This document shows, piece by piece, positions 54,842 through 62,274 of a stretch of 64,000 nt of DNA. Below the pieces are notes generated by a model. The model had not been told where the DNA came from and ran no database searches. It saw nothing but the letters and a program-made list of their open reading frames with translations. Source of the DNA: an uncultured Lachnospiraceae bacterium (lineage in GTDB: Bacteria > Bacillota > Clostridia > Lachnospirales > Lachnospiraceae); NCBI GenBank assembly GCA_947178145.1, contig CAMWXE010000011.1:1-64000 (forward strand), read 5' to 3'. Each line of letters starts with the position of its first letter. Within the stretch, counting starts at the first letter, position 1. The position numbers and the translations under genes are program-made.

Positions 54842-56953
54842 TCAGGACTTATCCACAATTGCGATTACAACCGAGCGCGGATACATAATAATCGTATCGT
54901 TTGCCACCCATTTCGTCAGCCTGTGGTAGTCTGTATCTGTCGTGTGTTCAAACTCTGTGTTCATAATAATACGCCACTTTCTGCCCAGCGGAAGGTTCGG
55001 GAGCTGCACTTCCTCTTTTTCCCAGTAAGCATTTACGCCGATGTAAATAATATCATCCTCGCGATTTCCTTCCGTTCGCCCTGCAAACATGATTCCAATC
55101 GTGCGCGTATCTGGTCCGCAGTTGCTGTTCCACGCCCTCTTATTGTGTATTGATACCTCTGGAAAACCACAACCGCTTGGGCCGGAGCGGCCTCTTAAGA
55201 TCGGATGATTCTTGCGGAGGTTAATCATGAATTTACAGAACTCAAACATCTCGCTGTACTCTTGCTTGCGGTTCCAGTCAAGCCACGATATGATATTGTC
55301 CTGGCAGTACGCGTTATTGTTGCCAAACTGCGTGTTGCAGAACTCATCCCCCGCAAGGAACATCGCAGATCCCCGGCTGCACATCAGAATAGCAAACGCA
55401 TTCTTGCGCAAACGATTTCGCAATGTCAGGACTTCCGGATTGTTGGTGTCACCTTCCACACCGCAGTTCCAGCTATTGTTATCGTTTGCCCCGTCCGTAT
55501 TGTTCCAGCCGTTCTTCTCATTGTGCTTTTGATTATATGCGTACATATCATACAGTGTAAATCCGTCGTGGCAGTTCAGGAAATTGACTGTGGCATTCTC
55601 ACCGCGGTTTTCCTTTCCATACAGGTCGAGTGAACCCGTGATGCGGTTGATGGCTGCCTGCGCCATGCCATAATCACCTTTTAAGAAACAGCGCATATCA
55701 TCGCGGTATCTTCCATTCCACTCTGCCCAGCGGTTCCATGACGGAAAGCTTCCCACCTGATAAAGTCCGCCTGCGTCCCACGCCTCGGCGATCAGCTTTA
55801 CATTTCCAAGCACCGGATCAAACGCCAGACTCTGCAGCAGCGGCGGCTTACTCATCGGGGATCCATCCTCATTTCGTCCCATGATGGAGGCAAGGTCAAA
55901 TCGAAAGCCGTCCACCCTGTAGGAAACTACCCAATAGCGCAGACATTCCAGAATAAACTGCTGCACAATCGGATGATTACAGTTCATAACATTACCGCAT
56001 CCGCTAAAATTGTAATACTTTCCATCAGGAGTCAGCATATAGTAAATGTTATTGTCGATTCCCTTGAAGGAAAAGCACGGCCCCATCTCGTTTCCTTCTG
56101 CTGTATGGTTAAACACAACGTCAAGAATAACTTCTATGCCATTAGCATTCAATTCATGGATCAGGCTCCGAAACTCATTGCCTGCCTTGCCTGCCCGCGT
56201 GTCTGAAGCGTAAGCAATATTTGGTGAAAAAAAGCACACCGGACTGTACCCCCAGTAATTGAGGAGCTTTTCCCCATCAACAATCCGCACATCCTCCGTC
56301 TCGTCAAATTCAAAGACTGGCATGAGTTCCACCGCGTTGATGCCAAGCTCCAGAAGATAGGGGATCTTCTCACGAATGCCCTCATAGGTTCCCCTGTGCT
56401 CCACCCCCGAAGATTTATCCTGTGTGAATCCTCTCACATGCATTTCATAGATAATCATATCCTTCGGCTCTAAGCTGGTGTTTTTGAAATTTCCCCAGTC
56501 ATAACCGCTGTCCACTACCCTTGCCTTGTACATCCGGTCAGAGACAGGTTTCTCCTTGCCCCATATTTCCTGTCCTGCAACGGACTTCGCATAAGGATCT
56601 AAAATATATTTTGTCTTGTCAAACAACAGTCCCTTTGTGACATTGTACTCCCCGTCAAACTGATATGCATACTCAAAATCCTTGGGCTTCAATCCATATA
56701 CTACCATGGAGTATGTGCCTCCCATGCGGCAGGATTCTGGAAACGGCAGCACTGCATATGGCTCATGTTCGCCCACATGAAACAGACACAGGTTGCAGGA
56801 TTTCGCACCATTGGAATGAATGGTAAAATTCACCCCCTCATCCACCCTAATTGCTCCATTTTCCAAAAATTTCCCGGGCCGGATCGGAAAACCGGCTACC
56901 TCATCTGTAGGTGGATAATATTTTCTCTCTAATCCCGAACCGATATACCTCAT
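54842..56953 (-). CDS. glgX: Glycogen debranching enzyme, GlgX/isoamylase type
   Basis: A 703-residue GH13 enzyme that hydrolyses alpha-1,6 branches. An N-terminal CBM48-like domain (GVNFTIHSNGAKSCNLCLF) precedes the barrel. Catalytic residues: nucleophile Asp in VDGFRFDLASIMGR near residue 352, acid Glu in KLIAEAWDAGGLYQVG near 391, and the transition-state Asp in FLNCHDGFTLYD near 463. It is cytoplasmic, without signal. GGGAGG lies eight bases before the ATG. It works logically with glgP encoded 1.7 kb downstream, although the receiver and LacI genes and a terminator intervene. Confidence 0.93.
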   Translation of the reverse strand: MRYIGSGLERKYYPPTDEVAGFPIRPGKFLENGAIRVDEGVNFTIHSNGAKSCNLCLFHVGEHEPYAVLPFPESCRMGGTYSMVVYGLKPKDFEYAYQFDGEYNVTKGLLFDKTKYILDPYAKSVAGQEIWGKEKPVSDRMYKARVVDSGYDWGNFKNTSLEPKDMIIYEMHVRGFTQDKSSGVEHRGTYEGIREKIPYLLELGINAVELMPVFEFDETEDVRIVDGEKLLNYWGYSPVCFFSPNIAYASDTRAGKAGNEFRSLIHELNANGIEVILDVVFNHTAEGNEMGPCFSFKGIDNNIYYMLTPDGKYYNFSGCGNVMNCNHPIVQQFILECLRYWVVSYRVDGFRFDLASIMGRNEDGSPMSKPPLLQSLAFDPVLGNVKLIAEAWDAGGLYQVGSFPSWNRWAEWNGRYRDDMRCFLKGDYGMAQAAINRITGSLDLYGKENRGENATVNFLNCHDGFTLYDMYAYNQKHNEKNGWNNTDGANDNNSWNCGVEGDTNNPEVLTLRNRLRKNAFAILMCSRGSAMFLAGDEFCNTQFGNNNAYCQDNIISWLDWNRKQEYSEMFEFCKFMINLRKNHPILRGRSGPSGCGFPEVSIHNKRAWNSNCGPDTRTIGIMFAGRTEGNREDDIIYIGVNAYWEKEEVQLPNLPLGRKWRIIMNTEFEHTTDTDYHRLTKWVANDTIIMYPRSVVIAIVDKS

Positions 56954-56987
56954 AACTTAACATCCTCCCTTGATATCATTTTAACCA

Positions 56988-57016
56988 ATTATACAGTGTT
57001 TAGAATCTATAATAAA
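56988..57016 (-). promoter_or_regulatory. Weak candidate promoter of glgX
   Basis: Minus strand: TATAAT (56988-56993) preceded after 17 bases by TTTATT (57011-57016), a poor -35. It needs an activator or is only a partial match. The remaining intergenic sequence to 57190 is AT-rich without a visible gene. Confidence 0.35.
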
Positions 57017-57192
57017 ATAATCCTGCCATTTTTTACATAAACTTTGTGAAAGTCAACAGAATATATACTCTAATTTTACATGATTTCCCAAATTGGTGCA
57101 ACATTTCAATTATTTTTGCACATTTTAACCACAAAAGTGCAAAATCTGCCCCACATTATTGTAGAAGTTATTCACTATGTAACCTTGTACAT

Positions 57193-57238
57193 AAAAGGAC
57201 TCCCTGGCAATATCAATGATTGTCAGAGAGCCCTTTTT
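57193..57238 (-). terminator. Terminator after kduI
   Basis: An imperfect hairpin pairs AAAAGG-x2-TC-x-CTG-x-CAAT with ATTG-x-CAG-x-GA-x2-CCTTTTT around a short loop. It lies just past the kduI stop; four Ts follow on the minus strand. Confidence 0.65.
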
Positions 57239-57246
57239 CCAGATCG

Positions 57247-58107
57247 TTACATTAAATCCTGCATGCGCACTCCGTCCATATCGTCAAAGTCCTGATTTTC
57301 TCCCACCATACCCCAAATAAAGGTGTATGCGCGGCTGCCGCTTCCTGAGTGGATTGACCAGCTCGGCGAGATCACAGCCTGCTCATTTCTCATCACGATA
57401 TGTCTTGTCTCCTGCGGTTCCCCCATATAATGCATCACAAATGCGTCCTCGGGCATGTCAAAATACAGATAAACCTCCATGCGCCTGTCATGTGTGTGGC
57501 ATGGCATCGTATTCCATACGCTTCCGGGTTTCAACGCCGTCATGCCCATAACGAGCTGGCAGCTCTCAACCTGTCCCGGAAGAATGTACTTGTTGATCAC
57601 CCTGTGGTTTGCGTCCTCGAGACAGCCGAGCTCTACCTTGTTCTCGTCCCTGATAATCACCACATCCTCCGACGCCTCGCCCTGCGGCCTGATCAGCTTA
57701 GTCGGATAGGTCTTGTGTGCCGGCGCACTGTTCAAATAAAATTTTGCCGGATTCTTCGCGTCAACGGACTCAAATGTGATATCCTTAGATCCCATACCAA
57801 TATACATGCCTTCCTTATGGCCCACCTCGTACTTTTTGCCATCGACCGTGATGACTCCTGCCGGTCCGATATTGATGACGCCGAGCTCACGTCTCTGACA
57901 GAAATACTCTGCGCGAAGCTCGTCCCCGGCGGTCAGTGCGATTGGCTCTACCGGCACTGCCGAACCTGTGATAATGCGGTCGATGTGGCTGTACACGAGC
58001 TTGATCTCTCCCGTCCGGAACAGGTCATCGATCAGAAACTCCTCCCTGAGTCTCTCGGTCGTGTAGTACTTTACGTCCTTTGGCGAAGCAGCTGTTCTCA
58101 ATTCCAT
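57247..58107 (-). CDS. kduI: 5-dehydro-4-deoxy-D-glucuronate isomerase
   Basis: KduI interconverts 5-keto-4-deoxyuronate and 2,5-diketo-3-deoxygluconate, a step in use of unsaturated uronates from pectin or glycosaminoglycans. The 286-residue protein has the family start (RTAASPKDVKYYTTERLR), GYIGMGSKD-like MYIGMGSKDITF, and the metal site TMPCHTHDRRMEVYLYFD with two His and a Glu. The length equals the family's. It is divergent from a LacI gene and uxaC; a perfect palindrome at 58174-58187 lies in its leader. AAGGAAGG lies before the start. Confidence 0.95.
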   Translation of the reverse strand: MELRTAASPKDVKYYTTERLREEFLIDDLFRTGEIKLVYSHIDRIITGSAVPVEPIALTAGDELRAEYFCQRRELGVINIGPAGVITVDGKKYEVGHKEGMYIGMGSKDITFESVDAKNPAKFYLNSAPAHKTYPTKLIRPQGEASEDVVIIRDENKVELGCLEDANHRVINKYILPGQVESCQLVMGMTALKPGSVWNTMPCHTHDRRMEVYLYFDMPEDAFVMHYMGEPQETRHIVMRNEQAVISPSWSIHSGSGSRAYTFIWGMVGENQDFDDMDGVRMQDLM

Positions 58108-58173
58108 GATTCATTTTCCTTCCTTTTCAAAGATTGTTTTATAGAGTGTTTTAAAAATATCTCACCAGTATGC

Positions 58174-58187
58174 TGTAAGTACTTACA
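58174..58187. promoter_or_regulatory. Candidate operator palindrome for uronate genes
   Basis: TGTAAGTACTTACA is a perfect 14-bp palindrome, 67 bases upstream of kduI. It resembles LacI/CcpA-type sites but has TA at the centre where CcpA sites have CG. The neighbouring LacI protein is the obvious candidate binder. Confidence 0.65.
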
Positions 58188-58235
58188 TTTTATCGCACCC
58201 ACGACAAATAGTCAATAAAATATTAGCATTATCAC

Positions 58236-58264
58236 TTGATTTTCAGTCATTTTCATACTATAAT
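58236..58264 (+). promoter_or_regulatory. Promoter of the LacI-uxaC operon
   Basis: TTGATT (58236-58241), 17 bases, TATAAT (58259-58264). It starts 80 bases before the LacI ATG. Confidence 0.75.
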
Positions 58265-58343
58265 TTATTTAAATTATGGTAGTGCTTTCATAACTTGTTA
58301 CATTTGAATTTATCACTCCATCCGGGGAAAGGTGGATACTCTC

Positions 58344-59348
58344 ATGACAATATACGATGTTTCTGAGAAAGCCGGTGTATCCATAGCAACTGTATCGCGC
58401 GTGTTGAACGGTTCCAACAACGTCAGTGCCCAGACGCGCCAAAAGGTTCTGGCCGTGATCGAGGCATGCGACTACACGCCGAACGCTTTTGCAAGAGGAC
58501 TTGGCTTAAACTCGATGAATACGATCGGCATTCTGTGTGCCGACTCTTCCGACTTATATCTTGCCAATGCCGTATACCATATCGAGCAGGAATTGAGGGA
58601 GAACAACTACAACTGTATCCTCTGCTGTACGGGTTACAAGCTTGAGGACAAACAGAAATACCTGAATCTTCTCGTCAACAAAAAGGTTGACAGTGTGATT
58701 CTTGTGGGCTCTAATTTCGTGGCGGACAACAACGCCGAGAACGATTATATCCGCGAGGCCGCCGGGGAAGTCCCAATCCTTTTGCTCAATGCGGACTTTG
58801 ACTGTGAGAATGTATACTGCAGCCTCTGCGACGACTTCAAGTCGACCATGCAGGCCACTTCCTATATTATAGAGACAGGCATCGAGGATATCCTTTACCT
58901 GTACAACTCAAAATCTTTCTCTGCCCTGCGAAAGCTGTCCGGCTACCAGAGCGCACTCACGCAGAAGGGACTCCCGCTGCGCATGGAGTACATGCAGTAT
59001 TTCCCGGGAAATCACGCAAACCTTCCGGCGATCGCAGACTTCCTGGCAGACCTTGACAGCTCCCTCAGATACAGGGCTGTCGTCGCCGCGGACGACAATC
59101 TCGCCATCGGTGCCGTCAAGTTTGCGCACAAAAAAGGACTGTCCGTACCGGACGAGCTGTCCATTGTCGGCTACAACAACTCAATTCTCAGCACCTGCTG
59201 CGAACCGGAGCTGACCAGCGTCGACAACCGTCTCGAAACCCTGTGCCATCATATCGTAAAGACGCTGATCGGCATACTCAGCAACAAGGAAATGCCCCAG
59301 AAGGTCATCTTCTCCGGCGAACTGATTAAAAGAGGTACAACTCTTTAA
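58344..59348 (+). CDS. LacI-family regulator of uronate catabolism
   Basis: The 334-residue protein has the LacI helix-turn-helix MTIYDVSEKAGVSIATVSRVLNG (quoted in parts: YDVSEKAGVS and TVSRVLNG) and a core ending VIFSGELIKRGTT, with the DNELAIG-like AADDNLAIG effector-domain signature. The ATG at 58344 fits GGTGG eight bases upstream; a GTG four codons earlier is less good. It is divergent from kduI and 29 bases upstream of uxaC, so it most likely controls both, like KdgR/UxuR-type regulators. The effector is unknown. Confidence 0.92.
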   Translation: MTIYDVSEKAGVSIATVSRVLNGSNNVSAQTRQKVLAVIEACDYTPNAFARGLGLNSMNTIGILCADSSDLYLANAVYHIEQELRENNYNCILCCTGYKLEDKQKYLNLLVNKKVDSVILVGSNFVADNNAENDYIREAAGEVPILLLNADFDCENVYCSLCDDFKSTMQATSYIIETGIEDILYLYNSKSFSALRKLSGYQSALTQKGLPLRMEYMQYFPGNHANLPAIADFLADLDSSLRYRAVVAADDNLAIGAVKFAHKKGLSVPDELSIVGYNNSILSTCCEPELTSVDNRLETLCHHIVKTLIGILSNKEMPQKVIFSGELIKRGTTL

Positions 59349-59377
59349 AATATATATAATAAAACGGAGGAATCATC

Positions 59378-60793
59378 ATGAAATCTTTTATGGATAAGGA
59401 CTTTTTGCTCCAGACCAGGACGGCGAGCGACCTTTTTCACAACTACGCAGAAAAGACACCCGTGCTCGACTACCACTGCCACATCAATCCTGCAGAGATT
59501 GCAAACAACCGCAAGTTTGACAACATAACGCAGGTGTGGCTTGGCGGCGACCACTACAAATGGCGCTTTATGCGCTCCTGCGGCGTAGACGAGAAATTCA
59601 TCACGGGCGACGCGTCGGACAAGGAGAAGTTCTTCAAGTGGGCCGAGTGTGTCGGCAAGGCGATCGGCAACCCGCTCTTCCACTGGACACACCTCGAACT
59701 GCAGCGCTACTTCGGCTACACAGGCGTGCTCAACAGAAAAACTGCGGAGGAAGTATGGAATCTCTGCAATGAAAAACTCAAGGATGACAGCATGAGCGTG
59801 CGCGGTCTGATCAAGAGCTCAAACGTCACGCTGATCTGCACGACCGATGACCCGGTTGATTCGCTTGAATACCACAGGCAGATTGCGGCTGACGATACCT
59901 TCGATGTGCAGGTGCTTCCCGCATGGAGACCAGACAAGGCGATGAATATCGAGAAGCCGGACTATTTTGACTATCTCGCAAAGCTTGCCGATGTGAGCGG
60001 CGTTTCCATCAACACATTTGCCGATTTGAAAAACGCACTGCTCGACAGGCTTGACTTCTTTGCTTCCATGGGCTGCTCTGTATCTGACCACGCGCTCGAG
60101 TATGTGATGTACCAGCCTGCTTCCGATGACGAAATCGAGGCGATTTTTGCCAAGAGAAAGAGCGGCGCGGCTGTCACAAGACAGGAAGAACTCCAGTACA
60201 AGACTGCGTTTATGCTGTTCGTCGGAAAACAGTACCACAGATTAAACTGGGTTATGCAGCTCCACTATGGCTGTAAGAGAGACAATAATACACTGCGCTA
60301 TGACCAGTTAGGCCCCGACACCGGATATGACTGCATCAACAACTACGCGCCTTCTGCAGAGCTTGCAGACTTCCTGAACGCACTCATCCGGACAGACGAG
60401 CTTCCAAAGACCATTATTTACAGCTTAAACCCGAACGATAACCAGGCGATCGGCACAATCCTCGGCTGCTTCCAGGATTCCACTGCCTGCGCAAAGATTC
60501 AGCAGGGCAGCGCATGGTGGTTCAACGATCACAAGACCGGTATGCAGGATCAGATGATCTCCCTGGCCAACCTTGGTAACCTCTCAGGCTTTGTCGGCAT
60601 GCTAACAGACTCCAGAAGCTTCCTCTCCTACACCAGACATGAGTATTTCAGAAGAATTATGTGCAATTTAGTCGGAAACTGGGTGGAGGACGGCGAATTC
60701 CCTGACGACGCTGAGATTCTTGAGGAAATTGTAAAAGGTATTTCTTATAATAATGCGGTGAATTATTTTGGATTTGATTTAAAGACGGTATAA
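59378..60793 (+). CDS. uxaC: Glucuronate isomerase
   Basis: UxaC interconverts D-glucuronate/fructuronate and D-galacturonate/tagaturonate. The 471-residue amidohydrolase-fold enzyme shows PVLDYHCHINPAEIA near residue 27 (metal-binding His-x-His), VWLGGDHYKWRFMRSCGV near 50, QLHYGCKRDNN near 297, and the C-terminal YTRHEYFRRIMCNLVG near 410. The length matches the family (about 465). CGGAGG lies before the ATG. A terminator follows. Together with kduI it forms a small uronate module; the later UxuA/UxuB or UxaA/UxaB steps are not here. Confidence 0.96.
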   Translation: MKSFMDKDFLLQTRTASDLFHNYAEKTPVLDYHCHINPAEIANNRKFDNITQVWLGGDHYKWRFMRSCGVDEKFITGDASDKEKFFKWAECVGKAIGNPLFHWTHLELQRYFGYTGVLNRKTAEEVWNLCNEKLKDDSMSVRGLIKSSNVTLICTTDDPVDSLEYHRQIAADDTFDVQVLPAWRPDKAMNIEKPDYFDYLAKLADVSGVSINTFADLKNALLDRLDFFASMGCSVSDHALEYVMYQPASDDEIEAIFAKRKSGAAVTRQEELQYKTAFMLFVGKQYHRLNWVMQLHYGCKRDNNTLRYDQLGPDTGYDCINNYAPSAELADFLNALIRTDELPKTIIYSLNPNDNQAIGTILGCFQDSTACAKIQQGSAWWFNDHKTGMQDQMISLANLGNLSGFVGMLTDSRSFLSYTRHEYFRRIMCNLVGNWVEDGEFPDDAEILEEIVKGISYNNAVNYFGFDLKTV

Positions 60794-60807
60794 TAATATA
60801 TACAAGC

Positions 60808-60851
60808 ACGGCAGCGCCAGTGATTACATAGTCAACGGTGCTGCCGTTTTT
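60808..60851 (+). terminator. Terminator after uxaC
   Basis: ACGGCAGCGCC and GGTGCTGCCGT pair around an 18-base loop (one mismatch), followed by five Ts. Confidence 0.88.
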
Positions 60852-60873
60852 ATTGCTGTTATTAAAATTTTTA

Positions 60874-60902
60874 TATTCAACTGAGAAAATTTACGTTATA
60901 AT
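60874..60902 (+). promoter_or_regulatory. Candidate promoter of the brnT-brnA pair
   Basis: TATAAT (60897-60902) is preceded after 17 bases by TATTCA (60874-60879), a weak -35. TTGACATAG just downstream may be part of an autoregulatory site. Confidence 0.5.
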
Positions 60903-60946
60903 ATTGACATAGAACAATACAAAAAGTATCGAAGGCAAGAACACAT

Positions 60947-61225
60947 ATGAATTTGAATTTTGAATGGGATGAAGAAAAAGCAGAAGCAAATATAAGAAAA
61001 CATGGCATTTCTTTCGAGACAGCTGCAAAAGTATTCTTAGACGAAAACCGTGTTGAAATTTATGATACAGCACATAGTGAGATTGAAGAGAACCGTTTCA
61101 TAACAATCGGTATGGCCGATGAAGTTTTATTTGTTGTATATACGGAACGCCAGCCAAATATTCGACTGATTTCGGCAAGATTAGCCAATACAAGAGAAAG
61201 GAGATTATATTATGGTATCGTTTAA
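60947..61225 (+). CDS. brnT: BrnT-family toxin (type II toxin-antitoxin)
   Basis: A 92-residue RelE-fold ribonuclease toxin. Family strings: FEWDEEKAEANIRKHGISFE at the start, then AAKVFLDENRV, the RFITIGMADEVLFVVYTER core and LISARLANTRERRLYY near the end, with the Arg/Glu/Arg residues typical of BrnT. It precedes its antitoxin and overlaps it by 14 bases, the usual BrnTA order. The RBS is weak (GAAGG, 11 bases). It probably inhibits translation when BrnA is degraded. Confidence 0.93.
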   Translation: MNLNFEWDEEKAEANIRKHGISFETAAKVFLDENRVEIYDTAHSEIEENRFITIGMADEVLFVVYTERQPNIRLISARLANTRERRLYYGIV

Positions 61226-61505
61226 ATTGGAGCCGGGAGCCCAACTATCAAATGAGGAAAAGCAAATGCTAAGAGAAGCCAAAAAACGTCCTATCGTTTA
61301 CGATGCTGACTCTCCTGAGTTAACTGGCGATATGGAAAAAGCATTTATCGCTGCGAGAAAAGAAAAACCCTATAAAGTTGAACCGCTTACTGTCTATGTT
61401 TCTCCTGCAACAATAGAGAAAGCTAAATCCATTGATGGAAATTATATCGAATTATTAGGGCGTTTATTAGATAAGGCTGTCAACGAGTATACAACGATGT
61501 ACTAA
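61212..61505 (+). CDS. brnA: BrnA-family antitoxin
   Basis: The 97-residue protein has an unstructured, charged N-terminus, a middle VYDADSPELTGDMEKAF segment common in BrnA, and a C-terminal short strand plus two helices (PLTVYVSPATIEKAKS) of ribbon-helix-helix type for DNA binding and dimerisation. AAAGGAG precedes the ATG. It should neutralise BrnT and autoregulate the operon. Confidence 0.9.
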   Translation: MVSFKLEPGAQLSNEEKQMLREAKKRPIVYDADSPELTGDMEKAFIAARKEKPYKVEPLTVYVSPATIEKAKSIDGNYIELLGRLLDKAVNEYTTMY

Positions 61506-61513
61506 AATGATAA

Positions 61514-62168
61514 CTAGCTGCCGCATATACGTGGCAGCTGCTTCACATCATCTACTGACAATCCATCCTCTTCCATACAGTCTGCTACAGCATGAAGCCC
61601 CTCCATGGCCCTACGCAATACTCTCAGTGGGTCTTCCTGCGGCATCGGAAACATATCACACTCAACCAGATCCACATATGGCAGCTCGTCCTCACTCAGT
61701 TCATTGATCTCATCAATACTCATAAATCTGATCTGCCTCATTACATCTTCATCCTGATCTATGAGATAGTCATCTGGAACTGGCGCAACCAGTCTATCAA
61801 TGTTATGACAATACGTCTGTAAGGAACTGTTAAGAATTAACTTTGCAGATGACGCAGTATAAATCTTTTTATGCAAGGCGGAGGAATGAGGCGTACTGGG
61901 GTACGCCGATTGACGACAACGCGGCATAAGAAGATTTAGACAAGTCAGATGTAAAGATTAATTCTTTAACAGTTCCTAAATATACACGCAGCAGTGATGG
62001 CATCTTCACATCGTATTCCTGCTCAAACGCATCTAACATCTCATCTGTTACCGTAGAAGGAGTCAGCAGATCTTCCGTAATCACTCCCCTGTCGATCAAC
62101 GCCTGATATGCACCTTTCACAAAAGCCTTTTCGTCAAAAGCCTTTTCCGGATCTGATCCCATATCCAT
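61514..62168 (-). pseudogene. SUKH/SMI1-KNR4-like gene interrupted by a small element
   Basis: Two coding pieces on the minus strand flank the insertion at 61823-61976. The upstream piece (from ATG 62168) ends DAFEQEYDVKMPSLLRVYL; the downstream piece resumes QTYCHNIDRLVAP and runs to a TAG at 61514. Taking out the element and one TAA duplicate (157 bases) leaves 498 bases, an uninterrupted 165-codon frame. FE-x2-Y-x-V-x-MP-x-LL-x2-YL resembles the core of SUKH-domain proteins, which often act as immunity proteins to secreted toxins. With the insertion, translation continues into the element and stops at 61869, giving a 99-residue chimera. An ATG at 62162 is an alternative start. Confidence 0.75.
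61823..61976. mobile_element. 154-bp MITE-like element with TAA target duplication
   Basis: The ends are GGAACTGTTAA and TTAACAGTTCC, extended inward to an imperfect inverted repeat of about 45 bases (matching AATTAA, CTTT, TAAATCTT and TTATGC blocks on both sides). The centre has a smaller palindrome GGCGTAC/GTACGCC. TAA flanks both sides (61820-61822, 61977-61979). It encodes nothing and must depend on a transposase elsewhere. The 60-bp repeat at 11941 has the same tip sequence. Confidence 0.8.
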
Positions 62169-62274
62169 CTCTCCTCACATTGTAATTTGTATTATCATAA
62201 CATAATCAATACCATTTATCAATATACAACCCTATTCCAAACGAAAGTATTCGCAAACAAATGTTGAGATATTA

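Noticed and set aside
58270..58300. A CcpA catabolite site upstream of the uronate LacI gene (TGAAAGCACTACCA on the minus strand).
   Set aside because: It departs from the consensus at two positions including the central CG, which is too weak to call.
61514..61927. A separate 137-codon gene starting inside the small element.
   Set aside because: Its first part is element sequence; the remaining part joins in frame to the upstream piece once the element is removed.
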